From the NCBI RefSeq assembly GCF_001545115.1, contig NZ_FCNU01000022.1, positions 24,544-88,543 of the forward strand: 64,000 nucleotides of DNA, read 5' to 3'. The DNA comes from Candidatus Protochlamydia phocaeensis (GTDB taxonomy: Bacteria > Chlamydiota > Chlamydiia > Chlamydiales > Parachlamydiaceae). Of the stretch, positions 52,601 to 60,897 are shown one piece after another. The stretch's first letter is position 1. Every line of letters starts with the position of its first letter. The notes under the pieces were generated by a model. That model made no database searches, was not told the DNA's origin, and saw nothing but the letters and a program-made list of their open reading frames with translations. The position numbers and the translations under genes were made by a program.

Positions 52601-53065
52601 ATGATTGGATTAGATTACCGATTAAATGAAGAAGAATTTGAATCAATTGAGCAAGTAGATCTAACTACTGCAGATGAGACAAGCTTTCTCTATTATTTAT
52701 TTTGCGGGGATATTTTCTTCCGGATTAACCAAGCCGTTTTTGATGCTGAATGGGGATGGATTCCCATTTTGGGTTTTGCCGAAACGCTTTATTCCATTCT
52801 GAAGGATTTGCCCGAAACGCAAACGGATGAGTATATCTTTACGGAGTCCGATGATCAAATCCGATTTGAATTAGTCGATTCTGCTTTAAAGATTGATTTT
52901 AAGTATACGACAGTTCCCTTGGAAAAAAGCATAGAAGTGGATTATGAAGAGATGAAAATGGCTTCTCTTCAATTTTTGGCAAAGGTCTTAGATGATTTTG
53001 AAAATCAATGGCCGGAATTATATAAAAATCCTACCTTTAAATCCTATCGAGCATTGGTCAAATAG
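52601..53065 (+). CDS. Small acidic protein, candidate immunity protein
   Basis: The 154-residue protein is strongly acidic (many D/E in YRLNEEEFESIEQVDL, TADETSFLYY and DEYIFTESDDQIRFELVD), soluble and single-domain. It has the segment WGWIPILGFAETLYSILKDLP and ends ENQWPELYKNPTFKSYRALVK. That shape is common among immunity proteins of polymorphic toxins. It lies 228 bp after the toxin-like gene on the same strand, with a repeat between them, so joint transcription is not certain. AAAAAGGAATAAATAAA precedes the ATG. Confidence 0.65.
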   Translation: MIGLDYRLNEEEFESIEQVDLTTADETSFLYYLFCGDIFFRINQAVFDAEWGWIPILGFAETLYSILKDLPETQTDEYIFTESDDQIRFELVDSALKIDFKYTTVPLEKSIEVDYEEMKMASLQFLAKVLDDFENQWPELYKNPTFKSYRALVK

Positions 53066-53203
53066 GCTTAGCCTTCCCGGCTAAATAAAAAATCTTTATT
53101 TTTGATTATTTCTCCTTGCGCTATACAAATAAATGCCTAAAAAAAGCAGGTATTATTCCCTTTGGGAAGCGTCTATTTGGAAATCAGCGGATAAGGGGAG
53201 TGT

Positions 53204-53599
53204 ATGTTTTCAAAAATAGCAAGATGGATTTCACTTAAATTGGGAAATTCAAAAGCATTTCTATTAGCCTGTTTGACTGTCCTTATTTGGGCAGTGACAG
53301 GGCCTTTTTTTAACTTTAGCGACTCGTGGCAGCTAGTGATTAATACAGGCACAACCATCGTGACATTTCTAATGGTCTTCCTTATTCAAAATACGCAAAA
53401 TCGCGATACGGTAGCGTTACATCTTAAATTAGATGAAATTATTCGTTCTATCCAAGGAGCGCATAATCAACTCTTAAAGATTGAAGAACTGACGGATGAC
53501 GAATTGGAGATATTGCATAAACGCTATGAAAAATTAGCGACTAAGGTGCAAAAAAATTTGAAAAAAGGCAAAGACGATACGGGTACGCCTAGCTTTTAA
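53204..53599 (+). CDS. Low-affinity iron permease family membrane protein
   Basis: The 131-residue protein has two transmembrane helices (about 19-41 and 49-66) separated by TGPFFNFSDSWQLVINTGTT, then LIQNTQNRDTVALHLKLDEIIRS, the marks of the Fet4-like low-affinity iron permease family (PF04120 type). Bacterial members are short and their transport role is not proven. GGGGAG precedes the ATG. The next gene is 18 bp downstream. Confidence 0.8.
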   Translation: MFSKIARWISLKLGNSKAFLLACLTVLIWAVTGPFFNFSDSWQLVINTGTTIVTFLMVFLIQNTQNRDTVALHLKLDEIIRSIQGAHNQLLKIEELTDDELEILHKRYEKLATKVQKNLKKGKDDTGTPSF

Positions 53600-53617
53600 T
53601 TTTTATTTCTGGGTTTC

Positions 53618-54418
53618 ATGCATATTCTTGCTCTTATTTCATATATTTTTATTGGATTGACAGCGGGATTTTTTGGCGGATTATTAGGTATAGGGGGTGG
53701 ACTTATCACCGTGCCGGCGCTTTTGGTCGTCTACTATCTGCTCGATTTTCCTTCTGCTTATCGGATGCAGCTTGCGATAGGAACATCCTTGGGAGCGATG
53801 GTATTTACAGCTGCTGCCTCAGCTTGGGCCCATTATAAAAAGGAAGGAGTCAATTGGCATTTTTTCCGTTCGCTTGCTCCCGGTATGGCAATAGGGGCAA
53901 TAGGAGGCGCTATCATCGCTTCCTATCTGCCGAGTAAAGAACTAAAAGCAATTTTTGGCATTTGTGAGTGCACGATCGGTTTCTACTTTTTAATTCCAAA
54001 AGCGCAAAAAAAGGAGCATATGCCGACATATAGCTCCGCATGGCTTTTTCTCCTAATGGGAATGATCATTGGAGCCATTTCCTCTATTTTGGGAATAGGA
54101 GGCGGAATTATAACGGTTCCTTTTTTAACAGCCTTGCGTATACCTATAAAAAATGCTGTTTCCACATCTGCGGCAACCGGATTTGTGATTGCTTTGGTTG
54201 GCGCTTTATCTTTTCTCTACTCAGGGCTAGGTAAAGAAACGGGGACGGACAGCTTAGGTTATCTATATGTTCCTGCCTTTATTTTTATTGGTTTGTCTTC
54301 TTGTTTTGCCGCTCCCTATGGAGCCAAGTTGGCTTATTGGTTGCCAACGGCAGTATTAAGGAAAATATTCGGAACGGCGCTAATTGCTATCGGATTTTCC
54401 ATGTTGCATGCGATTTAA
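53618..54418 (+). CDS. TSUP (TauE/SafE) family transporter
   Basis: The 266-residue protein has about eight helices in two halves, each starting with the family repeat: GGLLGIGGGLITVPALL near 20-36 and SSILGIGGGIITVPFLTALRIP near 155-176. Relatives export sulfite, sulfoacetate or related organosulfur anions. The substrate is unknown. It follows the iron-permease-like gene at 18 bp. Confidence 0.92.
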   Translation: MHILALISYIFIGLTAGFFGGLLGIGGGLITVPALLVVYYLLDFPSAYRMQLAIGTSLGAMVFTAAASAWAHYKKEGVNWHFFRSLAPGMAIGAIGGAIIASYLPSKELKAIFGICECTIGFYFLIPKAQKKEHMPTYSSAWLFLLMGMIIGAISSILGIGGGIITVPFLTALRIPIKNAVSTSAATGFVIALVGALSFLYSGLGKETGTDSLGYLYVPAFIFIGLSSCFAAPYGAKLAYWLPTAVLRKIFGTALIAIGFSMLHAI

Positions 54419-54426
54419 CTACTTCC

Positions 54427-54942
54427 TCATTCTTTTAAAGTTCCATTGGAAGGGTCCACGTTAATTTTAAAGACTTTGACTTGAAAGGACCCCGAATTAT
54501 CGTTGTAATCCGAATCATACACCCAAAAATGAATTCCAGTTTGAGAAGCCGTAAAAACAGGAGAGGTATAGACGTGATCGGGATGGTATTGGCCGTCCCC
54601 AATAGTAATATTCATGCTATTTCGTAAAGTATTCAATTTTTTAGGGGGAATCTTTGGATTAAATTCGTAACAAGCATCTTCGGCAAAAGGTTCCCCTTGC
54701 TGCCACCACTTTCCCAAATTGACGACTTTGCTCACTTCAATTTGATAATGCTTGCCTAGCTCTAATTTAATCACTTTACTAGGCGTTCCATCGGAGTTCA
54801 CTTCTCCTTTCCAAACAATTGAATGAACTGCATCATCAACTGAATGATTAGCATTATCATCAGCTGGATGATTAGCATTAGTTGCACAAGCGCCTAATAC
54901 AAATAGGCAAAACAAAAAAGAAAAAGAAGAGACGCGTTTCAT
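54427..54942 (-). CDS. Lipoprotein of unknown function
   Basis: The 171-residue product has a lipoprotein signal with lipobox LGAC (cysteine near residue 19), followed by a short repeat NANHPADDNANHSVDD. The remainder is beta-rich with KLELGKHYQIEVSKVVNLGKWWQQG and TASQTGIHFWVYDSDYNDNSGSFQVKVF, like a carbohydrate-binding or pre-peptidase C-type fold. It is probably membrane-anchored in the periplasm. Convergent with the TSUP gene, 8 bp apart. Confidence 0.8.
   Translation of the reverse strand: MKRVSSFSFLFCLFVLGACATNANHPADDNANHSVDDAVHSIVWKGEVNSDGTPSKVIKLELGKHYQIEVSKVVNLGKWWQQGEPFAEDACYEFNPKIPPKKLNTLRNSMNITIGDGQYHPDHVYTSPVFTASQTGIHFWVYDSDYNDNSGSFQVKVFKINVDPSNGTLKE
54833..54880. repeat. Two 24-bp tandem repeats in the lipoprotein gene
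   Basis: TCATCAACTGAATGATTAGC-ATTA is followed by TCATCAGCTGGATGATTAGC-ATTA, encoding the (N/D)ANH(P/S)(A/V)DD repeat after the lipobox. Confidence 0.75.
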
Positions 54943-55312
54943 GATTCCTCTAGTTTGAGTTTTAACTAGGATTTGTAGAAAAAAATGATAAAAATCAAGT
55001 TAAAATTTACATGTCATTTATTAATCAAATTTTTTGTCCCTGTTTCAAATAAATCTGAGTCACTGCTCTTTTTAATCTCTATCCGCATTGACTCTTTTCT
55101 AAGCTTCTAGCAAGGAAAACTAGCTGGACAATTATCATTTCTTTTGAAGACTATGCGCAAGTAGGCCGCTGCCGGATTCAATTTGAAACAGGGGAAGGAC
55201 TGCTAGGTTTTCCGTTCTATTTTGATAAATAGTTCTTTGAAAATTTTGATCCGCTTTGCCTTTCATTTGGAATGGCATGCGGCTAATTAAAATATTTTAG
55301 GAAGGGAGTAAA
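54943..55312. other. Gap with a possible gene remnant
   Basis: No complete gene is present. One plus-strand frame, open from 55092 to a TAG at 55230, reads SWTIIISFEDYAQVGRCRIQ and then FETGEGLLGFPFYFDK with no start codon or binding site. It may be the tail of a lost gene. The last 60 bases are the leader of the methyltransferase gene. Confidence 0.35.
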
Positions 55313-56011
55313 ATGAGGAAAAAAGTTTTAGCTTATTTATTAACAGCTTTCGCTGCTTTATCTCAAGGATGCTATTCTCAACAAGAAAATGATTGTGAAA
55401 AAGTTTTTACGGATTATTGGCTCAATAATACGTGGGGAGGAATTTCCCTTTCAGGGGCAGGTTCGGATCTGGTTCAGACGGCTACAATAAGAGAGGCGCT
55501 TCCGGTTCTTTTACAGGAATATCAATGCCAAACGATGGCAGATGCCCCCTGCGGGGATTTTTATTGGATGCGGCATGTGGACTTGCCTTTAAGGCAATAT
55601 ATTGGCGTAGATGTCGTTAAAGCCATGATTGATTATAATCAAAGCCAATTTGGCAATGAATTTTATTCTTTTATCCAATTGGATCTTACTCGTCAAAGCA
55701 TTCCCAAGGTAGACCTGGTTTTGTGCCGGGACTGTTTAGTGCATTTATCTTATGCCGATATTGCAAGAGCTATAAAGCATTTTAAGCAAAGCGGAACGAC
55801 TTATCTCCTCACAACATCTTTTACAGCTTTACCCTTCAATTATGATATTCCGACCGGTAGCTGGAGGCCGCTTAATTTCATGTTAGCTCCTTTTAATTTT
55901 CCTCAGCCGTTGGCCATTATTAATGAAAATTGCACGGAAGGAAATGGCATATTTAGCGATAAAAGTCTTGTTTTGTGGAGACTTGCCGATTTGCCCGATT
56001 TGCCTTTTTGA
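55313..56011 (+). CDS. Class I SAM methyltransferase with an export signal
   Basis: The 232-residue protein begins with a Sec- or lipoprotein-like leader (MRKKVLAYLLTAFAALSQGC; Cys at 20). The mature part has a SAM-binding fold: MADAPCGDFYWM near 76-87 (motif I in this family), YIGVDVVKAMID near 96-107 and DLVLCRDCLVHLSYADIARAI near 133-152. Such small-molecule or protein methyltransferases act in the cytosol, where SAM is found. GAAGGGAG lies 6 bases before the ATG, so the leader is real. The substrate is unknown. Confidence 0.82.
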   Translation: MRKKVLAYLLTAFAALSQGCYSQQENDCEKVFTDYWLNNTWGGISLSGAGSDLVQTATIREALPVLLQEYQCQTMADAPCGDFYWMRHVDLPLRQYIGVDVVKAMIDYNQSQFGNEFYSFIQLDLTRQSIPKVDLVLCRDCLVHLSYADIARAIKHFKQSGTTYLLTTSFTALPFNYDIPTGSWRPLNFMLAPFNFPQPLAIINENCTEGNGIFSDKSLVLWRLADLPDLPF

Positions 56012-56093
56012 CGAGAAGACAAAATGAATAAGCCTTCCTTTTCTAGCTATTTGTCAGCTAGTAAAGGAAGGCGGCAAATAAATGAGGCAAATC

Positions 56094-56699
56094 TTATTGG
56101 CTTAGAAGTTGGCGAATTTCTTGTTTTAATTTTTCCCGTAAAGCGGGATCTTTTAAATGGCCTTGTTCATCGAAAGCTGTATAGGAATTAGGCACGGATA
56201 CTTGCGTGGCAACGACTTCTCCGCCGACATTTTGGATAATGGATTGCAGATGCCCTAAACCGCGGACGCCGCCGCCAGCGCCAGGAGAAGCGCTCATAAT
56301 GGCAAATTTTTTCCCTTGAAAGGCTTCTCTGGAAGGTTCGCCTTTTTCATTGCGCGAGGCCCAGTCAAGGGCATTCTTTAAGACGCCTGAAACAGAGCTA
56401 TTGTATTCAGGAGAAGCAATAATGATAGCCTGGCTATCAGTCAATAAGGTTCTGAAACGCTTAGCGTTTTCCGGCATGCCGCGCTGTTCGACATCGGCAT
56501 CGTAATAAGGCATAGGAAAATCGCGAAGATCGATGACCTTTACTTTAGCCCCCATCTGACGCCCTATTTCAGCTGCATCGTTTGCAAGCTTTTTATTCGT
56601 GGAATCTTCCCTTGTACTGCCGGATAAAACTAAAACATTGGTTTCCGCAGCTAAAGAAGCAGTGGCAAACAAGGCCATAGAAAATAGCAATTTCAACAT
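56094..56699 (-). CDS. NADPH-dependent FMN reductase with a signal peptide
   Basis: After a signal peptide (MLKLLFSMALFATASLAAET, cleavage near 18) comes a flavodoxin-like domain: VLVLSGSTREDSTNKKLAND (FMN phosphate loop), FPMPYYDADVEQRG, IIASPEYNSSVSGVLKNALDWASR and SASPGAGGG. That is the NADPH-dependent FMN reductase/azoreductase family. AAAGGATAG sits 7 bases before the first ATG, which favours the long form with the signal. 201 residues; the domain length is normal. Confidence 0.9.
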   Translation of the reverse strand: MLKLLFSMALFATASLAAETNVLVLSGSTREDSTNKKLANDAAEIGRQMGAKVKVIDLRDFPMPYYDADVEQRGMPENAKRFRTLLTDSQAIIIASPEYNSSVSGVLKNALDWASRNEKGEPSREAFQGKKFAIMSASPGAGGGVRGLGHLQSIIQNVGGEVVATQVSVPNSYTAFDEQGHLKDPALREKLKQEIRQLLSQ

Positions 56700-57003
56700 A
56701 AATCTATCCTTTGTAAATAGGTTCTAACTCAGGCTTGCTAATCTCAAAATGAACGAGCGGGATTATAATTTTTATTGGGATTATATTAAATTCAAATGAA
56801 TCTAGCCGTTTAATAATCGCTCTTAATTTGATAGTCGAGCTATGCGTAACCCCTTCCCGTTCATCCTAGTTAGCATAAGGTTGAAATAAGTTTAATCCAC
56901 TTATTTCAAGCGTTTATCATTAAATAAGTTGAAAAAAAATGGCCTTTGCTTTGAATTGTGCGGAACAAATATTTAATAACCGGATGAACGAATAGCGAAG
57001 CAG
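56700..57003. other. Divergent intergenic region with a perfect palindrome
   Basis: TTGAAATAAGT (56881-56891) and ACTTATTTCAA (56899-56909) form a perfect 11-bp inverted repeat with a 7-bp spacer; a half-site-like AAATAAGTTGAA follows at 56923-56934. This could be an operator for the flavin monooxygenase gene. Nothing else is readable. Confidence 0.45.
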
Positions 57004-58575
57004 ATGAGGGGATTCATGGGAAAGATGGCATCTAAATGGACGGGATATGTGCTGCTTGTCTGTCATTTTACTGCCTCTTTTTTAAATGGAGGGCAGGCAG
57101 GGACGGTCAACAATAAAAGTGGGCCGGATCAAATTGCACAAATTAACGGGCTTGGTCAATTAGAGCATCAATTAAACACAGATCTGGAAAAAATCAACGC
57201 TCCGGCAAAACCTTGGATTGTATGTCCTTCTTCCGAACACACGGATAGGCTTGAGGTAGCGATTATTGGCGGAGGGATGGCCGGAATAACCGCCGGTTTT
57301 GCATTGATAAAGGAAGGAATAACCAATATTCGCATTTTCGATGAAAATCCGCCGGGACTTGAAGGGCCTTGGATGAGAAGCGCTAGAATGCATGCTTTGA
57401 GATCGGGCAAAACATATATGGGGCCAGCCCTTGGCTTGCCTAGCTTGACTTTTTGGAGTTGGTATGAAGCGCAATATGGTAGGGAAAGCTGGGAATCTTT
57501 GAAAACCATTCCAAAAGAGATGTGGAATGACTACCTGTGCTGGTATCGCCAAGTTCTCAATTTACCTATTGCCAATAGCATGCATTTAATGCGATTAAAC
57601 CCTTGTGAAGAGGCCTTTGAACTGATTTTTAAAGATGGACAAGATGAGCATGCGATCTATGCCCGCCGAGTCGTATTGGCCACAGGACGCGAGGGGGCAG
57701 GCGGAATGGAAATCCCGGAGTTTATGCAACATGTGTCTAGAACGGTCTATGCGCATACAGGCGAAAGCATCGATCCCGCTCGGTTTGCAAATAAGCGAAT
57801 TGCCGTTATAGGGGCCGGTCCTTCCGCTTTTGATGCGGCAGCCGTTGCCTTGGAAAATGGAGCTGAGTCCGTAGAAATGATCGTTCGCCGCTCTGAAATT
57901 CCCAGAGTGTCTAAATTTGCGCAGCTATCTTATCCAGGCATGGCAAAAGGGTATTATTATTTGCCCGATTCTGTTCGCTTTGAGCTATTTTTAGATGCAG
58001 CCGAGGCCGGCATTCCGCCTCCTGTCGCATCAATCAAGCGCCTTCAAGGCTATCATCAATTTCGCCTCCATTTAAATCATCCCATTTGCGAAATATGGGA
58101 CAATGGAGAGCAGATATTTATCCGGACTCCCCAGAAAAGGCTTGCTTGTGATTTTGTTGTCTTAGCGACTGGCTATAAAGTGGATTTATCGTGCCGTCCC
58201 GAGTTGATTGCCATCAAGGACGACATTTTGCTATGGAAGCATTGCATTTCGGATCATTATCTCCAACAACGGCCAAAGCTAGGATTGTTTCCTTATTTAG
58301 GCTTTCATTTTCAATTGATGGAAAAAGAGCCGGGCGCAGCGCCTTTTTTAAAAAGAATTTATTGTTTTAATTATGGCGCCTTTCTTAGTCATGGCCTGCT
58401 TACTGGAGATATTCCAGGTATTAGCATAGGAGCTTCCCGTTTAGCCGAAGGAATTGTTAGGGATATTTTTCTTGAAAAACAGATCGAATACATAGAAAAG
58501 ATCAAGCAATTCCAAGAATGCCTTTTTGATCCTGTTTTAATAGAGGCTTTTGAGAAAGCTTATCAAAAGCCTTAA
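57004..58575 (+). CDS. FAD-dependent monooxygenase/oxidoreductase with an export-like leader
   Basis: The 523-residue protein has an N-terminal hydrophobic leader (KWTGYVLLVCHFTASFLNGG at about 11-30), then two nucleotide-binding sites: VAIIGGGMAGITAGFAL near 82-98 for FAD and IAVIGAGPSAFDAAAVAL near 263-280 for NADPH, plus the FLVATG-type VVLATG strands. This is the flavin monooxygenase/N-hydroxylase-like layout. The start may be any of the ATGs at 57004, 57016 (GAGGGG upstream) or 57025; all keep the leader. The substrate is unknown. Confidence 0.85.
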   Translation: MRGFMGKMASKWTGYVLLVCHFTASFLNGGQAGTVNNKSGPDQIAQINGLGQLEHQLNTDLEKINAPAKPWIVCPSSEHTDRLEVAIIGGGMAGITAGFALIKEGITNIRIFDENPPGLEGPWMRSARMHALRSGKTYMGPALGLPSLTFWSWYEAQYGRESWESLKTIPKEMWNDYLCWYRQVLNLPIANSMHLMRLNPCEEAFELIFKDGQDEHAIYARRVVLATGREGAGGMEIPEFMQHVSRTVYAHTGESIDPARFANKRIAVIGAGPSAFDAAAVALENGAESVEMIVRRSEIPRVSKFAQLSYPGMAKGYYYLPDSVRFELFLDAAEAGIPPPVASIKRLQGYHQFRLHLNHPICEIWDNGEQIFIRTPQKRLACDFVVLATGYKVDLSCRPELIAIKDDILLWKHCISDHYLQQRPKLGLFPYLGFHFQLMEKEPGAAPFLKRIYCFNYGAFLSHGLLTGDIPGISIGASRLAEGIVRDIFLEKQIEYIEKIKQFQECLFDPVLIEAFEKAYQKP

Positions 58576-58677
58576 GTACAGCGAGTAAAAATATTTTTGA
58601 TAGCAGTGTTTTTTATGCACTTTGAAATTAAAAATAATGGTAATAGTGGGATGTAAAATTTGCATTTGCATGATGCT

Positions 58678-58771
58678 CTCAGAGGGTGTATTAAACGCGT
58701 AATAACCTATATTTGAGATTATTTCTCTTGGAAAACGGAATTCGGGTCTAGCAGTTTTAATATCCCTCGTC
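58678..58771. repeat. Family B palindromic repeat, compact copy
   Basis: TCAGAGGGTGTATTAAACGCGTAATAACC opens and GTCTAGCAGTTTTAATATCCCTC closes; TTTGAGATTATTTCTCTTGG is the core. Confidence 0.65.
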
Positions 58772-58792
58772 ATTTAAGATTAGGAGATTCAA

Positions 58793-60283
58793 ATGAAGAT
58801 CTTTAATAAGTCAATTTTGGCAACCTGCTTTTTATGTCTATGCTCGGCATTCAATGCGATGGCCAAGGGGCCGTCCACTACCACGCCGATCAAGCATTTA
58901 GTTGTCATTTTCCAAGAAAACCGCACTTTCGATCATTACTTTGGCTCTTACCCCTATGCCCAAAATAATCCGGGAGAGACGCCTTTTATAGCTAAGAAAA
59001 ATACGCCTTCTGTTAATGGTTTCTCATGGGCTCTTTTGGCATTGAATCAAAATCTTAGCCAGCCTTTCCGCCTATCTCCTTTGGATGCTGTATTAAATAT
59101 AAGCGATCCAGACCATGAATATACCGCTCTTCAAGCTGCTTGCGATTCTGGGTTGATGGATAGGTTTGTTGAGACGACCGGAATAGGCGTTGTTCCCCCT
59201 AATCTTGTTATGGGGTATTTCGATGGAAATACCGTGACAGCGCTTTGGAACTATGCGCAGCGCTTTGCCATGAGCGATAATTTTCATACGACGAATATAG
59301 GAGCTTCCACTGTAGGGGCGATTAATTTGATTTCAGGACAATCTCATGGCGTAATTCCTGAAAATTTTTCCATAGGCTCGACACCTGTTGCGGTTCAAGG
59401 CACATTGATTAATGACGCCGATCCTGTTTTTGACCAGTGCTCCACCCCTTCGCAAGCTGTCGCATTTACAGGAATGAATATTGGAGACCTTTTAAACGCC
59501 AAAGGGGTAACGTGGGGATGGTTTCAAGGGGGATTTGCCAACTGTGCTTCCATGCATGTTGGAGCTGGCGGCCAACTAGTTACGGATTATATTCCTCACC
59601 ATAATCCTTTTCAATACTATCTATCCACCTGTAATCCTCAACATCTTCCTCCCTCTTCTATCCATATGGTTGGCAAGACAGACCAGGCCAATCACAATTA
59701 TGACTTGTCCGATTTTTGGGCATCTGCTGAGCATGGCAACCTTCCTTCCGTGTCTTTTTTAAAAGCGCCTGCTTATCAAGATGGGCACGCCGGCTATTCG
59801 AACCCCTTTTTAGAGCAGCAATTTCTTGTTTCCACTATTAACGCTTTGCAAAAGCTTCCTCAATGGAAAGAGATGGCTATCATTATTGCCTATGATGATT
59901 CCGGGGGATGGTATGATCACGAGTTGCCTCCCATTATTAATCAATCGCAAATCCCCGAAGATGCTTTGATAGGGCCTGGAAATGCAGGGACATCTCCGCC
60001 ATTTGGGGGATACCAGGGCCGGCCTGCTTATGGTTTCCGCGTTCCTTTCATTCTGATTTCTCCCTGGGCAAAAGAAAATTATGTCGATCACACATTAATC
60101 GACCAAACGTCTATTCTACGCTTTATTGAGGAAAATTGGAAATTAGGTTCAATTGGCAATTTTTCATTCGATGTATTTGCCGGCACTCTTTTAAATATGT
60201 TTGATTTTAGGCGTTCTAAAGAGCGTCAGCTCATCCTCGATCCCAATACAGGAGCGCCTGTTATTCCGCCATTTTTGCAGTAA
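58793..60283 (+). CDS. Exported phosphoesterase of the phospholipase C / acid phosphatase family
   Basis: The 496-residue protein has a signal peptide (about 1-24, ending AMA). The PF04185-type core follows: IKHLVVIFQENRTFDHYFGSYP near 33-54 (metal and nucleophile region), SDPDHEYTALQAACDSGLMDRF near 104-125, MSDNFHTTNIGASTVG near 161-176 and IIAYDDSGGWYDHELPP near 362-378. Members are secreted phospholipases C or acid phosphatases. This one is likely periplasmic or secreted. AGGAG precedes the ATG. Confidence 0.92.
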   Translation: MKIFNKSILATCFLCLCSAFNAMAKGPSTTTPIKHLVVIFQENRTFDHYFGSYPYAQNNPGETPFIAKKNTPSVNGFSWALLALNQNLSQPFRLSPLDAVLNISDPDHEYTALQAACDSGLMDRFVETTGIGVVPPNLVMGYFDGNTVTALWNYAQRFAMSDNFHTTNIGASTVGAINLISGQSHGVIPENFSIGSTPVAVQGTLINDADPVFDQCSTPSQAVAFTGMNIGDLLNAKGVTWGWFQGGFANCASMHVGAGGQLVTDYIPHHNPFQYYLSTCNPQHLPPSSIHMVGKTDQANHNYDLSDFWASAEHGNLPSVSFLKAPAYQDGHAGYSNPFLEQQFLVSTINALQKLPQWKEMAIIIAYDDSGGWYDHELPPIINQSQIPEDALIGPGNAGTSPPFGGYQGRPAYGFRVPFILISPWAKENYVDHTLIDQTSILRFIEENWKLGSIGNFSFDVFAGTLLNMFDFRRSKERQLILDPNTGAPVIPPFLQ

Positions 60284-60290
60284 TCTTCGG

Positions 60291-60320
60291 GAAAGCTCTC
60301 AGATAAGAGAGCTTTCTTTA
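60291..60320 (+). terminator. Rho-independent terminator of the phosphoesterase gene
   Basis: GAAAGCTCTC (60291-60300) / GAGAGCTTTC (60307-60316) form a perfect 10-bp stem with an AGATAA loop, then TTTATCTTTTT. Confidence 0.88.
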
Positions 60321-60350
60321 TCTTTTTCGTCTTCCAAACTTGAATAGGCT

Positions 60351-60884
60351 TTAATCTTGATCTTTTAAAGAAGGATAAAACAATTTTCCTTCCTTCATTC
60401 TTAAGAAAGAAGTCAGTTGATGCGGCTTAGCTTGAGACGAGCTAAAAATATCGAGCACTTGCCAATGGCGAATGGTCAACGCATCCGCAATAAGCGAGCG
60501 ATGGCATCTCCAGGGTAAGGCCTCAGAGCACATAATGGCGGACTTGTAAGCTATTCCTAATTTTTCCAGCTGCTCCAATCCTTCTTTAAAGCCATCCGTT
60601 TGCATATAATCGGCATATCCTCGAAAAGCCGGATGGCGCCACTCCCTATTCAAAGAGTTTTTGTGGGCAGAGCGTCGGCCTCCTAATTGAATAAGGTGGG
60701 TATAAAGCACATGCGCAAGAGGAAGGCTGCTCGCTAAGCAGTCCTGATTAAATTGTGGGTTGTGCTTGGAATAGGGATATCTCCGCACATCAATGAGCAT
60801 TTCAATTTCATATGCCTTTAATAAATCTAAAAAGGCATCCAAGCTTCTATTTGAATGTCCTATCGTATAGATCAGATTTGGCAT
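60351..60884 (-). CDS. DUF488 family protein
   Basis: The 177-residue protein shows the DUF488 pattern: IYTIGHSNRSLDAFLDLL near 5-22, LIDVRRYPYSKHNPQFN near 34-50, LIQLGGRRS near 64-73 and the CSEALPWRCHRSLIADAL end block near 120-137. The biochemical role of the family is unsettled. It lies 13 bp after the decarboxylase gene and is probably co-transcribed with it. Confidence 0.9.
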   Translation of the reverse strand: MPNLIYTIGHSNRSLDAFLDLLKAYEIEMLIDVRRYPYSKHNPQFNQDCLASSLPLAHVLYTHLIQLGGRRSAHKNSLNREWRHPAFRGYADYMQTDGFKEGLEQLEKLGIAYKSAIMCSEALPWRCHRSLIADALTIRHWQVLDIFSSSQAKPHQLTSFLRMKEGKLFYPSLKDQD

Positions 60885-60897
60885 GCTCGCCCCCCTC

